Assembly (NCBI RefSeq): GCF_000718325.1
Contig: NZ_JOFV01000023.1
Location: 1-32,624, forward strand
Reading direction: 5' to 3'
Length of the DNA stretch: 32,624 bases
Origin: Oerskovia turbata
GTDB taxonomy: Bacteria > Actinomycetota > Actinomycetes > Actinomycetales > Cellulomonadaceae
How positions within the stretch are numbered: the first letter of the stretch is position 1; each line of letters opens with the position of its first letter. The position numbers were made by a program, and so were the translations under genes. Of this stretch, positions 15,956 through 24,954 are shown one piece after another. Under the pieces are notes generated by a model, which was not told where the DNA came from, did not search any database, and worked only from the letters and a program-made list of their open reading frames with translations.

Positions 15956-17913
15956 CAGTCCGGGAGTTCGTCCGCACGGTGTGGGTCGGCAAGTACTACG
16001 TGCTCGCGGCGGTGCTCGTGGTGGTCGCCGCAGCGTTCGTCTACCTCGACCGGCAGGAGACCGTCTACAAGGCGACCGCGACCGTGCGGCTCGTCGGCGT
16101 GCAGTCGGCGCAGGGTGGTGAGCAGGTCGTCGAGGTCACGGTCGACACCGACCTGAGCGACGTCACGTCCGACCCCGTCGTGCAGGCCGCCGCGACCACG
16201 CTCGACTACACGGGCGACCCCGCGACCCTCGCCGCGCAGGTCTCGGCCGACTACCCCACCGAGAGCCAGAGCCTGATCGCCATCAGCGCGAAGACCCTCG
16301 ACCCGCAGGAGTCCCAGGACGTCGCCAACGCGTTCGCCGAGGCGTACGTCGCCCAGCTGACGCTCGTGCGCGACGCACAGGTCGCGGCGCTCGACGCGAG
16401 GAGGCAGTCGCTCGCCGAGCAGCTCGCAGGCGTCACGGCCCGTCTCTCGGTCGTCACGGACGACCCGCTCGCGCTCGCCGAGCGGGAGACCATCGTGACC
16501 GACTACACGTCGCTCACGGTCCAGGCGAACACGCTCCGTGCCATCACGGTCCCCGGTGAGGTCGAGACCCCCGCCACGAGCGCCGAGGCCCTGGGTCTGG
16601 GGCGGAGCACGGTGGTCGCCCTCGCGGCGCTGGCCGGCCTCGTCGCGGGCATCGGGCTGGCCTTCGCCCGTCGCGGACTCGACGTCCGTGTGCGTGGTGC
16701 GGCCGACGCGGCGCGCCTCGCGCAGACCCCCGTGCTGGCCGAGCTCTACGGCGTCCGGTCGTCGGACCGGGACTACAGCCACTCGCACACGCTGCCCGTC
16801 TCGCGCAAGGTCGCGACCCCCTTCACCGAGTCGATCCGTGAGCTCAGGACCGCGGTCCAGGTCTCCCTCGCGGACGCCGACCGTGTCGTGGTGGTCGTCA
16901 CGGCCGCGGACCCGCACGCGCCCCGCACGTTCATCGCGGCCAACCTGGCGGCGTCGTTCGCGCTCAGCGGGCGACGGACCATCGCGGTCTCGGGAGACCT
17001 CCGCCGCCCTCAGCTCGACCGGGTCCTGCCGCCGCCCGAGGGGTGGAAGGGCGACCCGCACACGCTGCGCCCCACGACCATCCCCAACCTGGGCGTCTTC
17101 CCGGTGCCCGAGGAGGAGATGGACCCGGCGGACTTCCTCGCGACGACCCGCGCGGGAAAGCTCATCGCCGACCTGAGCGACGACGCCGAGGTGGTCGTGA
17201 TCGACGCCCCGCCCGTGCTCGCCGCCGCCGACGCGACGATCCTCGGGCGCTACGCGACGGGTGTGGTCCTCATCGCCTCCGCGGGGAAGACCGACCGGGC
17301 CGTCCTCGCCGAGGCCTCCGAGCGGCTGCGCATCAACAACGTGCCTCTGGTCGGGATCGCGCTCGCGGGCGTCAAGAGCGACCGGCGGATGCTCTACGCC
17401 TCGACCTACGGCGACCCGGACCGCCAGGACGACGGACAGGCCCCCCGGTCGGCCGGAGGTGACGCGGTCGCGCAGGCCCCCGCGCTCGCTGCCGAGCGGC
17501 CCGACGCGGGAGCCCCGGGGGCAGGCGGCGTCGAGCAGGTCGACGAGCCCCGGCGCGCAGCCCGTGAGCGGGCGGCAGCGGTCGTCACGGACGTCCCCGC
17601 CGCGGGGCCACGGGGCGCTTCGCCGCCGCCGACCGCAGGTCACGCCGCCGGGCAGGGGCAGGACCAGGGGCCCGCAGCCACCGACGGGGCCACGGCAACC
17701 GGGCAGGGCGCCGAACCTGCGGGGACCGCTCCGGCCCGACGAGAGGCGACGGGAGGCCGGCAAGGTCCGCGGCTCTCCCCGGAGTGGGGAAAGATCTCGA
17801 CCTCTCCTGGTGGGCAGGGCGAGGCCCGTCCCCGCGCGGGCTCCGTCCGCAGGAGCGAGGAGGCCGAGCAGGGCGGTAGCAGCGCCGGGCGCAGGCTCCC
17901 GTTCCGTTGGTGA
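15952..17913 (+). CDS. Wzz/CpsD-like polysaccharide chain-length protein with degenerate ATPase domain
   Basis: 653 residues. A first membrane helix (about 15-35) and a second (about 222-242) bracket an extracytoplasmic Wzz-type domain that includes a coiled region near 140-185. The cytoplasmic part resembles the CpsD/BY-kinase domain: it has FTESIRELRTAVQ, the AANLAASFALSGRR helix, DLRRPQLD (349-356) and a Walker-B-like VVVIDAPPV (414-422). But the P-loop reads TAADPHAPRTF at 317-327, with the GKS/T residues missing, and the first Asp of Walker A' is lost. The C-terminal 160 residues are Pro/Ala/Gly-rich, probably disordered, and lack a Tyr cluster. Expected role: control of chain length and export at the membrane. 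It is coupled to both neighbours by 4-base overlaps. Confidence 0.9.
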   Translation: MTVREFVRTVWVGKYYVLAAVLVVVAAAFVYLDRQETVYKATATVRLVGVQSAQGGEQVVEVTVDTDLSDVTSDPVVQAAATTLDYTGDPATLAAQVSADYPTESQSLIAISAKTLDPQESQDVANAFAEAYVAQLTLVRDAQVAALDARRQSLAEQLAGVTARLSVVTDDPLALAERETIVTDYTSLTVQANTLRAITVPGEVETPATSAEALGLGRSTVVALAALAGLVAGIGLAFARRGLDVRVRGAADAARLAQTPVLAELYGVRSSDRDYSHSHTLPVSRKVATPFTESIRELRTAVQVSLADADRVVVVVTAADPHAPRTFIAANLAASFALSGRRTIAVSGDLRRPQLDRVLPPPEGWKGDPHTLRPTTIPNLGVFPVPEEEMDPADFLATTRAGKLIADLSDDAEVVVIDAPPVLAAADATILGRYATGVVLIASAGKTDRAVLAEASERLRINNVPLVGIALAGVKSDRRMLYASTYGDPDRQDDGQAPRSAGGDAVAQAPALAAERPDAGAPGAGGVEQVDEPRRAARERAAAVVTDVPAAGPRGASPPPTAGHAAGQGQDQGPAATDGATATGQGAEPAGTAPARREATGGRQGPRLSPEWGKISTSPGGQGEARPRAGSVRRSEEAEQGGSSAGRRLPFRW

Positions 17914-19118
17914 CTGCCCGACGCGCGGGGGGGCCACCGCCCGGGCGGCCGGTGCGCGTCCTGGTCCTCGACCACACGGGCGAGCTCGGTGGTGCCGAGC
18001 TGGCCCTGGTCCGGCTCCTCGAGGGGCTGGGACCGGACGTCGACGTGCGCGTGCTGCTGTTCTCCGACGGTCCGCTGGTCGCTCGGCTGCGCGCAGCAGG
18101 GGTGGTCGTCGAGGTCCTGCCGCTCGACCCGCGGACGGCGTCCACGTCGCGGAGCGCGGTGGGGCGGGCGGGGTTCGCCCAGCTCGTGTCCCTGGCCCGG
18201 CTCGTGCCGTTCACGTGGGCGCTGTCCCGCCGGGTCCGCGCGCTGCGGCCGGACGTCGTGCACACGACGTCGCTCAAGGCCGACCTGCTCGGCGTGGTGC
18301 CCGCGAGGCGCGCGCGGGCCGCGCTCGTCTGGCACGTCCACGACCGGATCGCCGACGACTACCTCCCACCGCAGGTCGCGAGGGCCTTCCGCCGGGCCTC
18401 GACGCGGTTCCCCGCGGAGGTCGTCGTGAACTCGCGGGCCACCGCCTTGACGCTCCCCGGGCCCTCGACCGTGGCGTACCCGGGCTTCGCGGCGGAGCAG
18501 GTGCGCCGGGGTGGACGTCCGACGCACCCGACCGGTCGCCCGCCGGTCGTGGGCATGGTCGGGCGGATCAGCCCCACGAAGGGGCAGCTCGAGCTCGTGC
18601 GCGCGGCGCGCCGCGTGCTCGACGAGCACCCGGACGTGACCTTCCGGGTCGTGGGCGAGCCGAGCTTCGGCGCCGAGGACCACGCGGAGCGGGTCCGCGC
18701 GGAGGCGGTGCGGCTCGGTGTGGCCGAGCGTTTCGTCTGGGCGGGGTTCGTCGCGGACCCGTCGGCGGAGCTCGACGGGTTCGACGTGTGCGTGCACGCC
18801 TCTCCTGTCCCCGAGCCGTTCGGCCAGGTCGTGGTCGAGGCGATGGTCCGGGAGGTCCCGGTCGTGGCGACCCGGGCCGGGGGCGTGGTGGAGATCCTCG
18901 CGGGGACGTCGGGCGACCCGGCGCCGCTCGGCGAGCTCGTCGAGCCGGGGGACGTCGAGTCGTTGGCCCGGGGGATCTCGGCGGTGCTCGCCGACCCGGA
19001 GGCCGCGGCGGGCCGGGCCCGCCGCGCAGCGGACGTCGCGCAGGACCGGTTCGCGGTGACGCGTACCGCGGAGGTCGTCAGCGAGGTGTGGCGGCGGGTC
19101 GCCAGGCTCGCTCGATGA
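17910..19118 (+). CDS. GT4-family glycosyltransferase
   Basis: 402 residues. VRVLVLDHTGELGGAE at the N terminus is the glycine-rich acceptor-domain start typical of GT4 enzymes. The donor domain has VVGMVGRISPTKGQLELVRAA and the EX7E motif EPFGQVVVE at 302-310, followed by AGGVVEIL. It is therefore a retaining cytosolic glycosyltransferase. GTG 17910 overlaps the stop of the Wzz-like gene (GTGA); TTG 17907 is in frame but less likely. Its last 41 bases overlap, on the opposite strand, the end of the TuaH-like gene. Donor and acceptor unknown. Confidence 0.92.
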   Translation: MTARRAGGPPPGRPVRVLVLDHTGELGGAELALVRLLEGLGPDVDVRVLLFSDGPLVARLRAAGVVVEVLPLDPRTASTSRSAVGRAGFAQLVSLARLVPFTWALSRRVRALRPDVVHTTSLKADLLGVVPARRARAALVWHVHDRIADDYLPPQVARAFRRASTRFPAEVVVNSRATALTLPGPSTVAYPGFAAEQVRRGGRPTHPTGRPPVVGMVGRISPTKGQLELVRAARRVLDEHPDVTFRVVGEPSFGAEDHAERVRAEAVRLGVAERFVWAGFVADPSAELDGFDVCVHASPVPEPFGQVVVEAMVREVPVVATRAGGVVEILAGTSGDPAPLGELVEPGDVESLARGISAVLADPEAAAGRARRAADVAQDRFAVTRTAEVVSEVWRRVARLAR

Positions 19119-20250
19119 CGTCGCGCATCGCGCGGCCCTGGGTGTCCCACGTGGGGATGTCGTCGTCCTGGTGGGTGTCGGTCGCGGCCGGCACGGTGAG
19201 CGCGGCGCGCACGGCCTGCGGGTAGTCCGCGGGGTCGGCGACCGTGACCCGGGGGTCGTCGGCGTCGCGAAAGCCCGCGACGGGGGTGGCGACGACCGGT
19301 CGCCCCACGGCCCGGTACTCGTAGAGCTTGAGCGGGTCGAGGCTGTCCGTGAAGTCGTCGACCAGGTGGGGGACGAGGAGCGCGGTCGCGTGCTGGAGGT
19401 AGGCGGGCACCTCGGTCCAGGGGCGCGCGCCGAGGATCCGCACACCGGCTCTCGTGAGGTCGTCGTACTCCTGGCTCGTCAGGTCGAGCACGGGCCCGAC
19501 GACCACGACCGTCCCGGTCCCGGCCGTCGTGGTCGCGGTCCGGGCGACCAGGTCGAGGTCGAAGCGGTCGCGGTGGACGGTGCCCAGGTAGAGGGCCACG
19601 GGCCCGGCGGGCAGGTCCGCGGGGCGTTCCCTGGGCTGCCGGTAGCGGTCGACGTCGACGCCGTTGGTGACGAGGGTGACGGCCCGGTCGGCGCCCTTGC
19701 TCACTGCGAGGTGGGGCGAGCACACGGTCACCTCGTCGCACGCCTCGAGGAGGAGGGCCTCGTCCGCGAGGAGCCGACGGCGGACCTCGGGCGGGCGGTC
19801 GGCCGCGACCCAGTCGTCGGTCACGTCGTACAGCGACGGCCAGTCGGTGTCCCGGACCAGGGTCGATGCGGCGGGGTCGTTGACCCACAGCACGGGGCGT
19901 GCGAGCCCGACCCGGCGTGCGGCCCGGCGCACGAGCGACGCGAGGCGGGCGTCGACCCGGGGGTCCACGCGGCGCGGCAGGATCTTGGTGGGCTGGTAGA
20001 GCCACAGCTGGTCCGGGCCGACGCCCTCGACGGGCTCCGCGCGCCGGAGCCCGTGCCCGGCCCGGGGGCGGAAGCCACGGCGGGCCTCGTGCAGCGGGTC
20101 GGCGGCGGGCTCGACGAACAGGACCACGAGCGACGGGTCGGCCCGCAGGAGCTCGGTCACGAGGTACTGGTTGCGTCGCCACACGAGGTCCCACGATTCG
20201 AGCGAGACGACCACGAGCTCGTGCACCGCGGCAGGGGGAAGGTCGCTCAC
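19078..20250 (-). CDS. TuaH-like glycosyltransferase (GT4 fold)
   Basis: 390 residues. The N-terminal VVVSLESWDLVWRRNQYLVTEL and LVVLFVEPAADPLHE are characteristic of TuaH-like enzymes, named after a teichuronic acid gene of Bacillus subtilis. The middle has LYDVTDDW and the C-terminal donor domain VALYLGTVHRDRFDLDL and DSLDPLKLYEYRAVGRPVVAT. It is the last gene of a four-gene minus-strand operon; GTG 20250 overlaps the stop of the upstream gene (GTGA). Its 3' end overlaps the convergent GT4 gene by 41 bases, so the two transcripts are antisense there. Actual sugar not known. Confidence 0.88.
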   Translation of the reverse strand: MSDLPPAAVHELVVVSLESWDLVWRRNQYLVTELLRADPSLVVLFVEPAADPLHEARRGFRPRAGHGLRRAEPVEGVGPDQLWLYQPTKILPRRVDPRVDARLASLVRRAARRVGLARPVLWVNDPAASTLVRDTDWPSLYDVTDDWVAADRPPEVRRRLLADEALLLEACDEVTVCSPHLAVSKGADRAVTLVTNGVDVDRYRQPRERPADLPAGPVALYLGTVHRDRFDLDLVARTATTTAGTGTVVVVGPVLDLTSQEYDDLTRAGVRILGARPWTEVPAYLQHATALLVPHLVDDFTDSLDPLKLYEYRAVGRPVVATPVAGFRDADDPRVTVADPADYPQAVRAALTVPAATDTHQDDDIPTWDTQGRAMRDVIERAWRPAATPR

Positions 20251-21320
20251 GTCGTGGGGCTCCGATGCTCGTCGTGCGGGCGGACCTCCGGGCGGACGAC
20301 GGTGCCGTACACGGCTGCCGTCCCCTGGACCTGGGCCTCGGGCGTGAAGTGCGTGCGCTGGACCGTGCGGGCGGCCTCGCCGAACGCGTCGCGCCTCGAC
20401 GCGGAACCGGCCAGGACCGCGAGGTTCTCCCCGGCGCGGTCGACGTCGGTCGACGGGTAGAGGGCGAGCGGGTCGAGCCCGGCGAGCGTCTCCAGGTGGC
20501 CACCGGCCCCGGCGGCGACGACGGGCAGCGCGTTGGACATGGCTTCCAGGACGCTGAGCCCGAGGCCCTCGACCGGGCAGGGCGCGAGAAGCACGGCCGC
20601 GCGCTGCATGAGGTCGTCGACGTCGGACCGGGCACCGAGGAACCGGACGTGACCTGCGAGTCCCTCGCGGGCGACGAGCGCCTCGAGGGCCGCACGCTGC
20701 GAACCGTCGCCCGCGACGAGGAGCTGCCAGCCGTCGTCGTGCAGGCGGGACGCGGCGAAGGCGAGCACACCCAGGTCGGTGCGCTTCTCGGGTTCGAGCC
20801 GCTGGACGAGCAGGACGGCCCGGTCGCGGTCGGCCGCGACCGGCGCGGTGGGACGGTCGTCGATCCCGGGGTGGACGACGACGCTCTCGCCGTCGACGTG
20901 GTCGGCGACGTACCGGCTGATGGAGATCTGCGCGCGCACCGGGCGGCGTGCGACCGCGGCGCTCAGCCCCGCAGCCGGCCCGCTGCCCCGGGTCCGCGCG
21001 AAGTGGCGCGTGGCGACGACGGGTGGCATGCGCCGGAGCGTCACGCCCGCGAGCGAGGCCGCGATCTCGGCCGACGTCATGTGCGCGTGCACGACGTCGG
21101 CGCCCGTCGCGGTCGCGCGGATCGTGCGCACGACCTGCGGGAGCGACCCCGCGGGCAGGACCTGCACCGTCGGGTCGTCGACGGTGGCCCGCATGCGGGG
21201 CACGTCACCGCCGACGACGACGACCTGGTCACCCTGCGCGGACTGCGCGCGTGCCAGTCGGGCGACGTGCCGTTCGACGCCCGCGAAGGCGTCGGAGTGC
21301 ACGACGTGGAGCACTCTCAC
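20247..21320 (-). CDS. GT4-family glycosyltransferase
   Basis: 357 residues, with no membrane helix. RVLHVVHSDAFAGVERHVARLA at the N terminus is the GT4 acceptor-domain start; ADVVHAHMTSAEIAA follows. The donor domain includes VLLVQRLEPEKRTDLGVLAF, LLVAGDGSQ, and the EX7E motif EGLGLSVLE followed by AMSNALPVVAAGAGG. GTG 21320 overlaps the stop of the polymerase/ligase gene (GTGA), and its own stop overlaps the TuaH-like gene the same way. It should add one sugar of the repeat unit at the inner face of the membrane; which one is not readable. Confidence 0.92.
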   Translation of the reverse strand: MRVLHVVHSDAFAGVERHVARLARAQSAQGDQVVVVGGDVPRMRATVDDPTVQVLPAGSLPQVVRTIRATATGADVVHAHMTSAEIAASLAGVTLRRMPPVVATRHFARTRGSGPAAGLSAAVARRPVRAQISISRYVADHVDGESVVVHPGIDDRPTAPVAADRDRAVLLVQRLEPEKRTDLGVLAFAASRLHDDGWQLLVAGDGSQRAALEALVAREGLAGHVRFLGARSDVDDLMQRAAVLLAPCPVEGLGLSVLEAMSNALPVVAAGAGGHLETLAGLDPLALYPSTDVDRAGENLAVLAGSASRRDAFGEAARTVQRTHFTPEAQVQGTAAVYGTVVRPEVRPHDEHRSPTT

Positions 21321-22741
21321 GTGGTCGGGTCCTTCCGGTGGCGGCCCGCGGGCTCGGGCTGGGGGGCGGGGATCGCGGCGGACGTGAGCACCAGGTGCTT
21401 CGAGGGGCCCGCGGCGTCGATCATCTCCTCGACCGACCGGAGGTCGTCCACGGGCAGCGTGTCGCCGGTCTCCTCACGTGCGGCTCGCCGCGACTCCGCA
21501 TAGGCGTCTGCGCCCACGCAGACCCCCACGATGAGGAACGGCACGGACACCTGGACCGAGACCCAGAAGAGGTCGAACTGTCCCTGGATGAAGCGCATGA
21601 GGAGCACCGAGAACGCGAGCGTCCCGAAGCGCGGGTTGAGGCGCCACAGCACGACGAGGGAGCCGAAGAACAGCACGATGAACGCGACGAGCCCGACGAT
21701 CCCGGCCGACGTGAGCACCTCGAGCTCGGCGTTGGGCGGCTGGAACGTGTACTCGGTGCGGTTCGCGACCCACCAGCGCAGGCCGACACCGACCCACGGG
21801 CTGCGTTCCCAGACGTCGATGGCCTGCTCGTACCAGGTGAGCCGCTGGTAGGCGGAGTTGAACTGGTCGTTGGTCGCGAGCTGCTCCTGGACGGCCGCCC
21901 ACACGAAGTACACGGCGGGGATCGCGGCGAGCAGGATCAGCTTGGAACGCTTGCGGTCGGGGTCGGCGCGCAGGGTGATGAGGACGACCCCGATCGCGAG
22001 GCCGATCAGGGCCTGGCGAGACTGCGACGCGAGGACCGCGAGGCTCAGCAGCCAGAACGCGGGGTAGGTGAAGGTCTTGGGCCACCCCACCCACCACGGC
22101 CGGGCGTAGGCCAGCAGGGCCGCGCTCCCGAGGACGCACCCGATGAAGTTCTTGTGCATCGGGAACGGGATCTGGAGGTACACCGGTCCCGTGTCGCCGG
22201 CCGCGAGCTGCTGCAGCGCCGTGAAGCACGTGAGGACCGCGATGACGAGGCACGGGATCATGAACAGCGTCAGGCCGAGCCGCGCGCGTCCTGCCCGGCC
22301 CACGGCCCAGCCGACGAGCAGGGCCCCGCCGACCGAGAGCCAGGCGTGGAACCACTCGACGGTGTTCGCCGTGTACGGGTTGGCGATGACGGTGAAGAGC
22401 GTGGCGACCTGGTAGAGCGCCGAGAGCCACAGGAGCGAGCGCATGGGGCGCGACAGGGGCCGCTGGGTGAAGAAGAGCGCGAACCAGAACGCCCCGAAGA
22501 GCGCGAAGTCGCTCAACGACAGGTTGACGGCGTCGCCGCCGACGCGCTCGACGACCACCATCGCGGGCATCGCGAGGATCGGCATGGCGGCCGGCTCGTA
22601 GACCGTCATCCCGACGACCAGGACCAGCGCTGCGAAGCCGACGGCGATTGCGGTGTACTCGGGCACCAGCAGGCCGATCCCGACCAGGACCATGGCGACC
22701 GCGATCGATCCCGCGGCCCAGGCGAGGGACCGGCCGATCAC
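21317..22741 (-). CDS. O-antigen ligase/polymerase-like membrane protein (Wzy/WaaL type)
   Basis: 474 residues with about ten or more hydrophobic segments. A central-to-late loop contains WYEQAIDVWERSPWVGVGL and PPNAELEVLTSAGIVGLVAFIVLFF, the arrangement seen in the Wzy_C/O-antigen-ligase family: a large outward loop with conserved Arg and a His/Asn-containing segment. The C-terminal 60 residues are polar. In a Wzx/Wzy pathway it would join lipid-linked repeats outside the membrane, with length set by the Wzz-like protein encoded at 15952. No flippase gene is seen in the window. GTG start and stop both lie in 4-base overlaps with neighbours. Confidence 0.85.
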   Translation of the reverse strand: MIGRSLAWAAGSIAVAMVLVGIGLLVPEYTAIAVGFAALVLVVGMTVYEPAAMPILAMPAMVVVERVGGDAVNLSLSDFALFGAFWFALFFTQRPLSRPMRSLLWLSALYQVATLFTVIANPYTANTVEWFHAWLSVGGALLVGWAVGRAGRARLGLTLFMIPCLVIAVLTCFTALQQLAAGDTGPVYLQIPFPMHKNFIGCVLGSAALLAYARPWWVGWPKTFTYPAFWLLSLAVLASQSRQALIGLAIGVVLITLRADPDRKRSKLILLAAIPAVYFVWAAVQEQLATNDQFNSAYQRLTWYEQAIDVWERSPWVGVGLRWWVANRTEYTFQPPNAELEVLTSAGIVGLVAFIVLFFGSLVVLWRLNPRFGTLAFSVLLMRFIQGQFDLFWVSVQVSVPFLIVGVCVGADAYAESRRAAREETGDTLPVDDLRSVEEMIDAAGPSKHLVLTSAAIPAPQPEPAGRHRKDPTT

Positions 22742-24876
22742 GTCGTGGGGCCCGGGTCCGCGAGGCGGGCGAGCATCGCCGCCTCGGCCGAGAGGGGGCC
22801 ACGCGCGTACAGCCGGAGCCGGAGCAGGGCCAGGTCGCGCCCGGTGCCCCGGAGCGCGAGGGCCCGCGCGGCCGAGCCCGCGAGGACCCCGGCGCGTGCC
22901 GTGTGCCAGCCCGTCGCGCCGAAGTGCTTGCGCAGGTACCGCTCCTGCGACGCGTGGAAGTGCGTCTCGCGACGGGTCGGGTCACCGCTCGTGGCGCCGC
23001 CGAGGTGCAGCGCCCGCACGTCGGGCACGAGCTGGTGGCGTCTGCCGAGGAGGGTCGCCCGGTAGGCCCAGTCGGTCTCCTCGGCGTAGAGGAAGAAGTT
23101 CTCGTCGAACGGCCCGACCTGGTCGAGCGCGTCGGCCCGCAGCATCAGGACGGACCCGATGACGAACGACCGGTCGGCCGGGGTGCGGCGCAGCGAGCCG
23201 AGGCCCACGGCCTCGATCCAGGTCCCGGCCGGCGACGGGTAGGGCCAGACGACGCGCGCGGTCTCGCCGTCGCCGTCCACCTGCGCGGGACCGACGCTCG
23301 CGAGGTCGGGTGACTCGTGGAGCCGGGCCTGGAGCGTCAGGACGTCCTCGGGGCTCACGACGGCGTCCGGGTTGAGCAGGAGGACGTCCGTCCCGGGGGT
23401 CTGGCGGTGGCGCAGCGCGTGGTTGACGCCCGCGGCGAAGCCGCCGTTGCGCCCGGGGTCGAGGTAGCGGGCGCCCGCGAGCTCGGCGACCTCCCTGATC
23501 TCCGGCAGCGACGAGTTGTCCACGACGGTCAGCGGGAGCTTGCCGACGAGCGGCCCCAGCGCGTCGCGCACCAGGTCGGGGGACCCGTACGCGACGAGGA
23601 CCACCTCGGGTGGCAGGGGCCCGCCGCCCGACGGCGGAGCGCCGGTTCCCGTGGCGTGCTCGCCGCCCGCACGGGTCGGGGCCCCGGCGGGGGACGTGGG
23701 CGCGGGGTGCGCCACGGCGTGCTCGTAGAGGGCGGCGTAGCGGCGGGCGACCTCGGGCCAGGCGCAGGACGCGGCACGCGTCAGGCCCTGCGCGCGGAGC
23801 GTGCCGGCCAGGCCGGGCTCGTCGACGACCCGGACGAGCGCCTCGCGCAGCGCCCCGGCGTCACCGGGGGGCACGAGCAGGCCTGCGCCGCCCACGACGT
23901 CGGGCAGGGCGCCCGAGTCGCTCGCCACCACGGGCGTCCCGCACGCCATGGCCTCGACCGCGACCCGACCGAACTGCTCGATCCAGCCGGGGGTCTCGAG
24001 CGACGGGACGGCCAGGACGTCGAGCGACCGGTAGAACGCGACGAGGTCGTCACCCGTGAGCGGTCCGACGAACCGGACCCGGTCGCCCAGCGGCCGCGCC
24101 CGGTCGCGGAGCGCGGGGGCCGACGGGCCGTCGCCCGCGAGCGTCACGTGCAGGCGGTCGTCACCCTGCGCCGCGGCGAGCAGGACGTCCACGCCCTTGT
24201 GCGGGGCGAGGCGCCCCGCGTAGCCGACGTGCACGGGCCCCCCGACCGCCCCGGCCCCGGGGCGACCTGGACCGGGGACGGATGCGACGCCGTCGGGCAG
24301 GAGGGGCGACGGGCCGGGACCCCCCGGGGAGAAGACCGACAGGTCCACGCCCAGCGGGACCACCTCGACCGGCCCCCGCGCGCCCTTGTCACGGACGATG
24401 CGCGCCGCGGCCTCGTTGCAGACCGACACCGCGGCCGCGCCACGCAGGGCCGCGGCCTCGAAGGCGCGGAACGGCCACGGGTAGCGCTTGGCGATGTTCT
24501 GCGCCGAGTACAGCACGTAGGGCGGTGCCGGGCGGCGACCACGGCCCGGGAGGAGGGCCCGGAGCCGTCGCAGCGCCAGGACCTCGGCCGTCGCGAGCGC
24601 GAACGGTTCCTCGTGCAGGTCCAGGACGTCCCACTCCTGGCCCAGGGCGCGCCAGAGCGGGCCCGGGGCGTAGACGAACAGCGCGGGGTGCGACCCGAAC
24701 GTCCGGACCCCCTCGACGGGCTCGCCCGGCCGGGGCGACAGAGGGACCGTCGTGCCGCCCTCGTCCCAGGCCCGCGCCGACAGGAGGGCGACGTCGAGCC
24801 CGGTCGTCCGCAGCGCGCGCTCCCGCTCTCGCCACGCGTCGACCACGGCGCTGTGCGAGACGCGGAGGATCCTCAT
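22738..24876 (-). CDS. Two-domain glycosyltransferase: GT4 fused to GT2
   Basis: 712 residues and two complete enzymes. Residues 1 to about 390 are a GT4 domain (MRILRVSHSAVVD start, VHVGYAGRLAPHKGVDVLLAA, EX7E motif EQFGRVAVE then AMACGTPVVASDSGALPDVV). A Pro/Gly/Ala-rich linker (about 390-418) follows. Residues about 420-700 are an inverting GT2 domain of the rhamnosyltransferase/WbbL type (VVDNSS, NGGFAAGVNHALRH, LLLNPDAVV, FFLYAEETDWAYRA). The ATG at 24876 begins the GT4 domain correctly; the open frame further upstream is not protein-like. First gene of the minus-strand operon; GACAAT (24884-24889) may be its -10 box. It could add two successive sugars. Confidence 0.92.
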   Translation of the reverse strand: MRILRVSHSAVVDAWRERERALRTTGLDVALLSARAWDEGGTTVPLSPRPGEPVEGVRTFGSHPALFVYAPGPLWRALGQEWDVLDLHEEPFALATAEVLALRRLRALLPGRGRRPAPPYVLYSAQNIAKRYPWPFRAFEAAALRGAAAVSVCNEAAARIVRDKGARGPVEVVPLGVDLSVFSPGGPGPSPLLPDGVASVPGPGRPGAGAVGGPVHVGYAGRLAPHKGVDVLLAAAQGDDRLHVTLAGDGPSAPALRDRARPLGDRVRFVGPLTGDDLVAFYRSLDVLAVPSLETPGWIEQFGRVAVEAMACGTPVVASDSGALPDVVGGAGLLVPPGDAGALREALVRVVDEPGLAGTLRAQGLTRAASCAWPEVARRYAALYEHAVAHPAPTSPAGAPTRAGGEHATGTGAPPSGGGPLPPEVVLVAYGSPDLVRDALGPLVGKLPLTVVDNSSLPEIREVAELAGARYLDPGRNGGFAAGVNHALRHRQTPGTDVLLLNPDAVVSPEDVLTLQARLHESPDLASVGPAQVDGDGETARVVWPYPSPAGTWIEAVGLGSLRRTPADRSFVIGSVLMLRADALDQVGPFDENFFLYAEETDWAYRATLLGRRHQLVPDVRALHLGGATSGDPTRRETHFHASQERYLRKHFGATGWHTARAGVLAGSAARALALRGTGRDLALLRLRLYARGPLSAEAAMLARLADPGPTT

Positions 24877-24954
24877 GTGGGAGATTGTCCACCAGCGAGA
24901 GGCCCCGGCCCCTGCGATCTCACCGAATTCACCCCGACCGCACCGAGGAGAGCC

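Noticed and set aside
15652..17937. Long minus-strand open frame opposite the Wzz-like gene
   Set aside because: Antisense shadow of a gene with clear membrane and kinase-like motifs.
17261..19225. Plus-strand open frame of 654 codons in a second frame of the Wzz-like and GT4 genes
   Set aside because: Low-complexity Arg/Pro/Gly protein without motifs; the true frames carry family motifs.
20948..23065. Plus-strand open frame of 705 codons opposite the polymerase and glycosyltransferase genes
   Set aside because: Charged low-complexity shadow; the minus strand codes for well-formed membrane and GT proteins.
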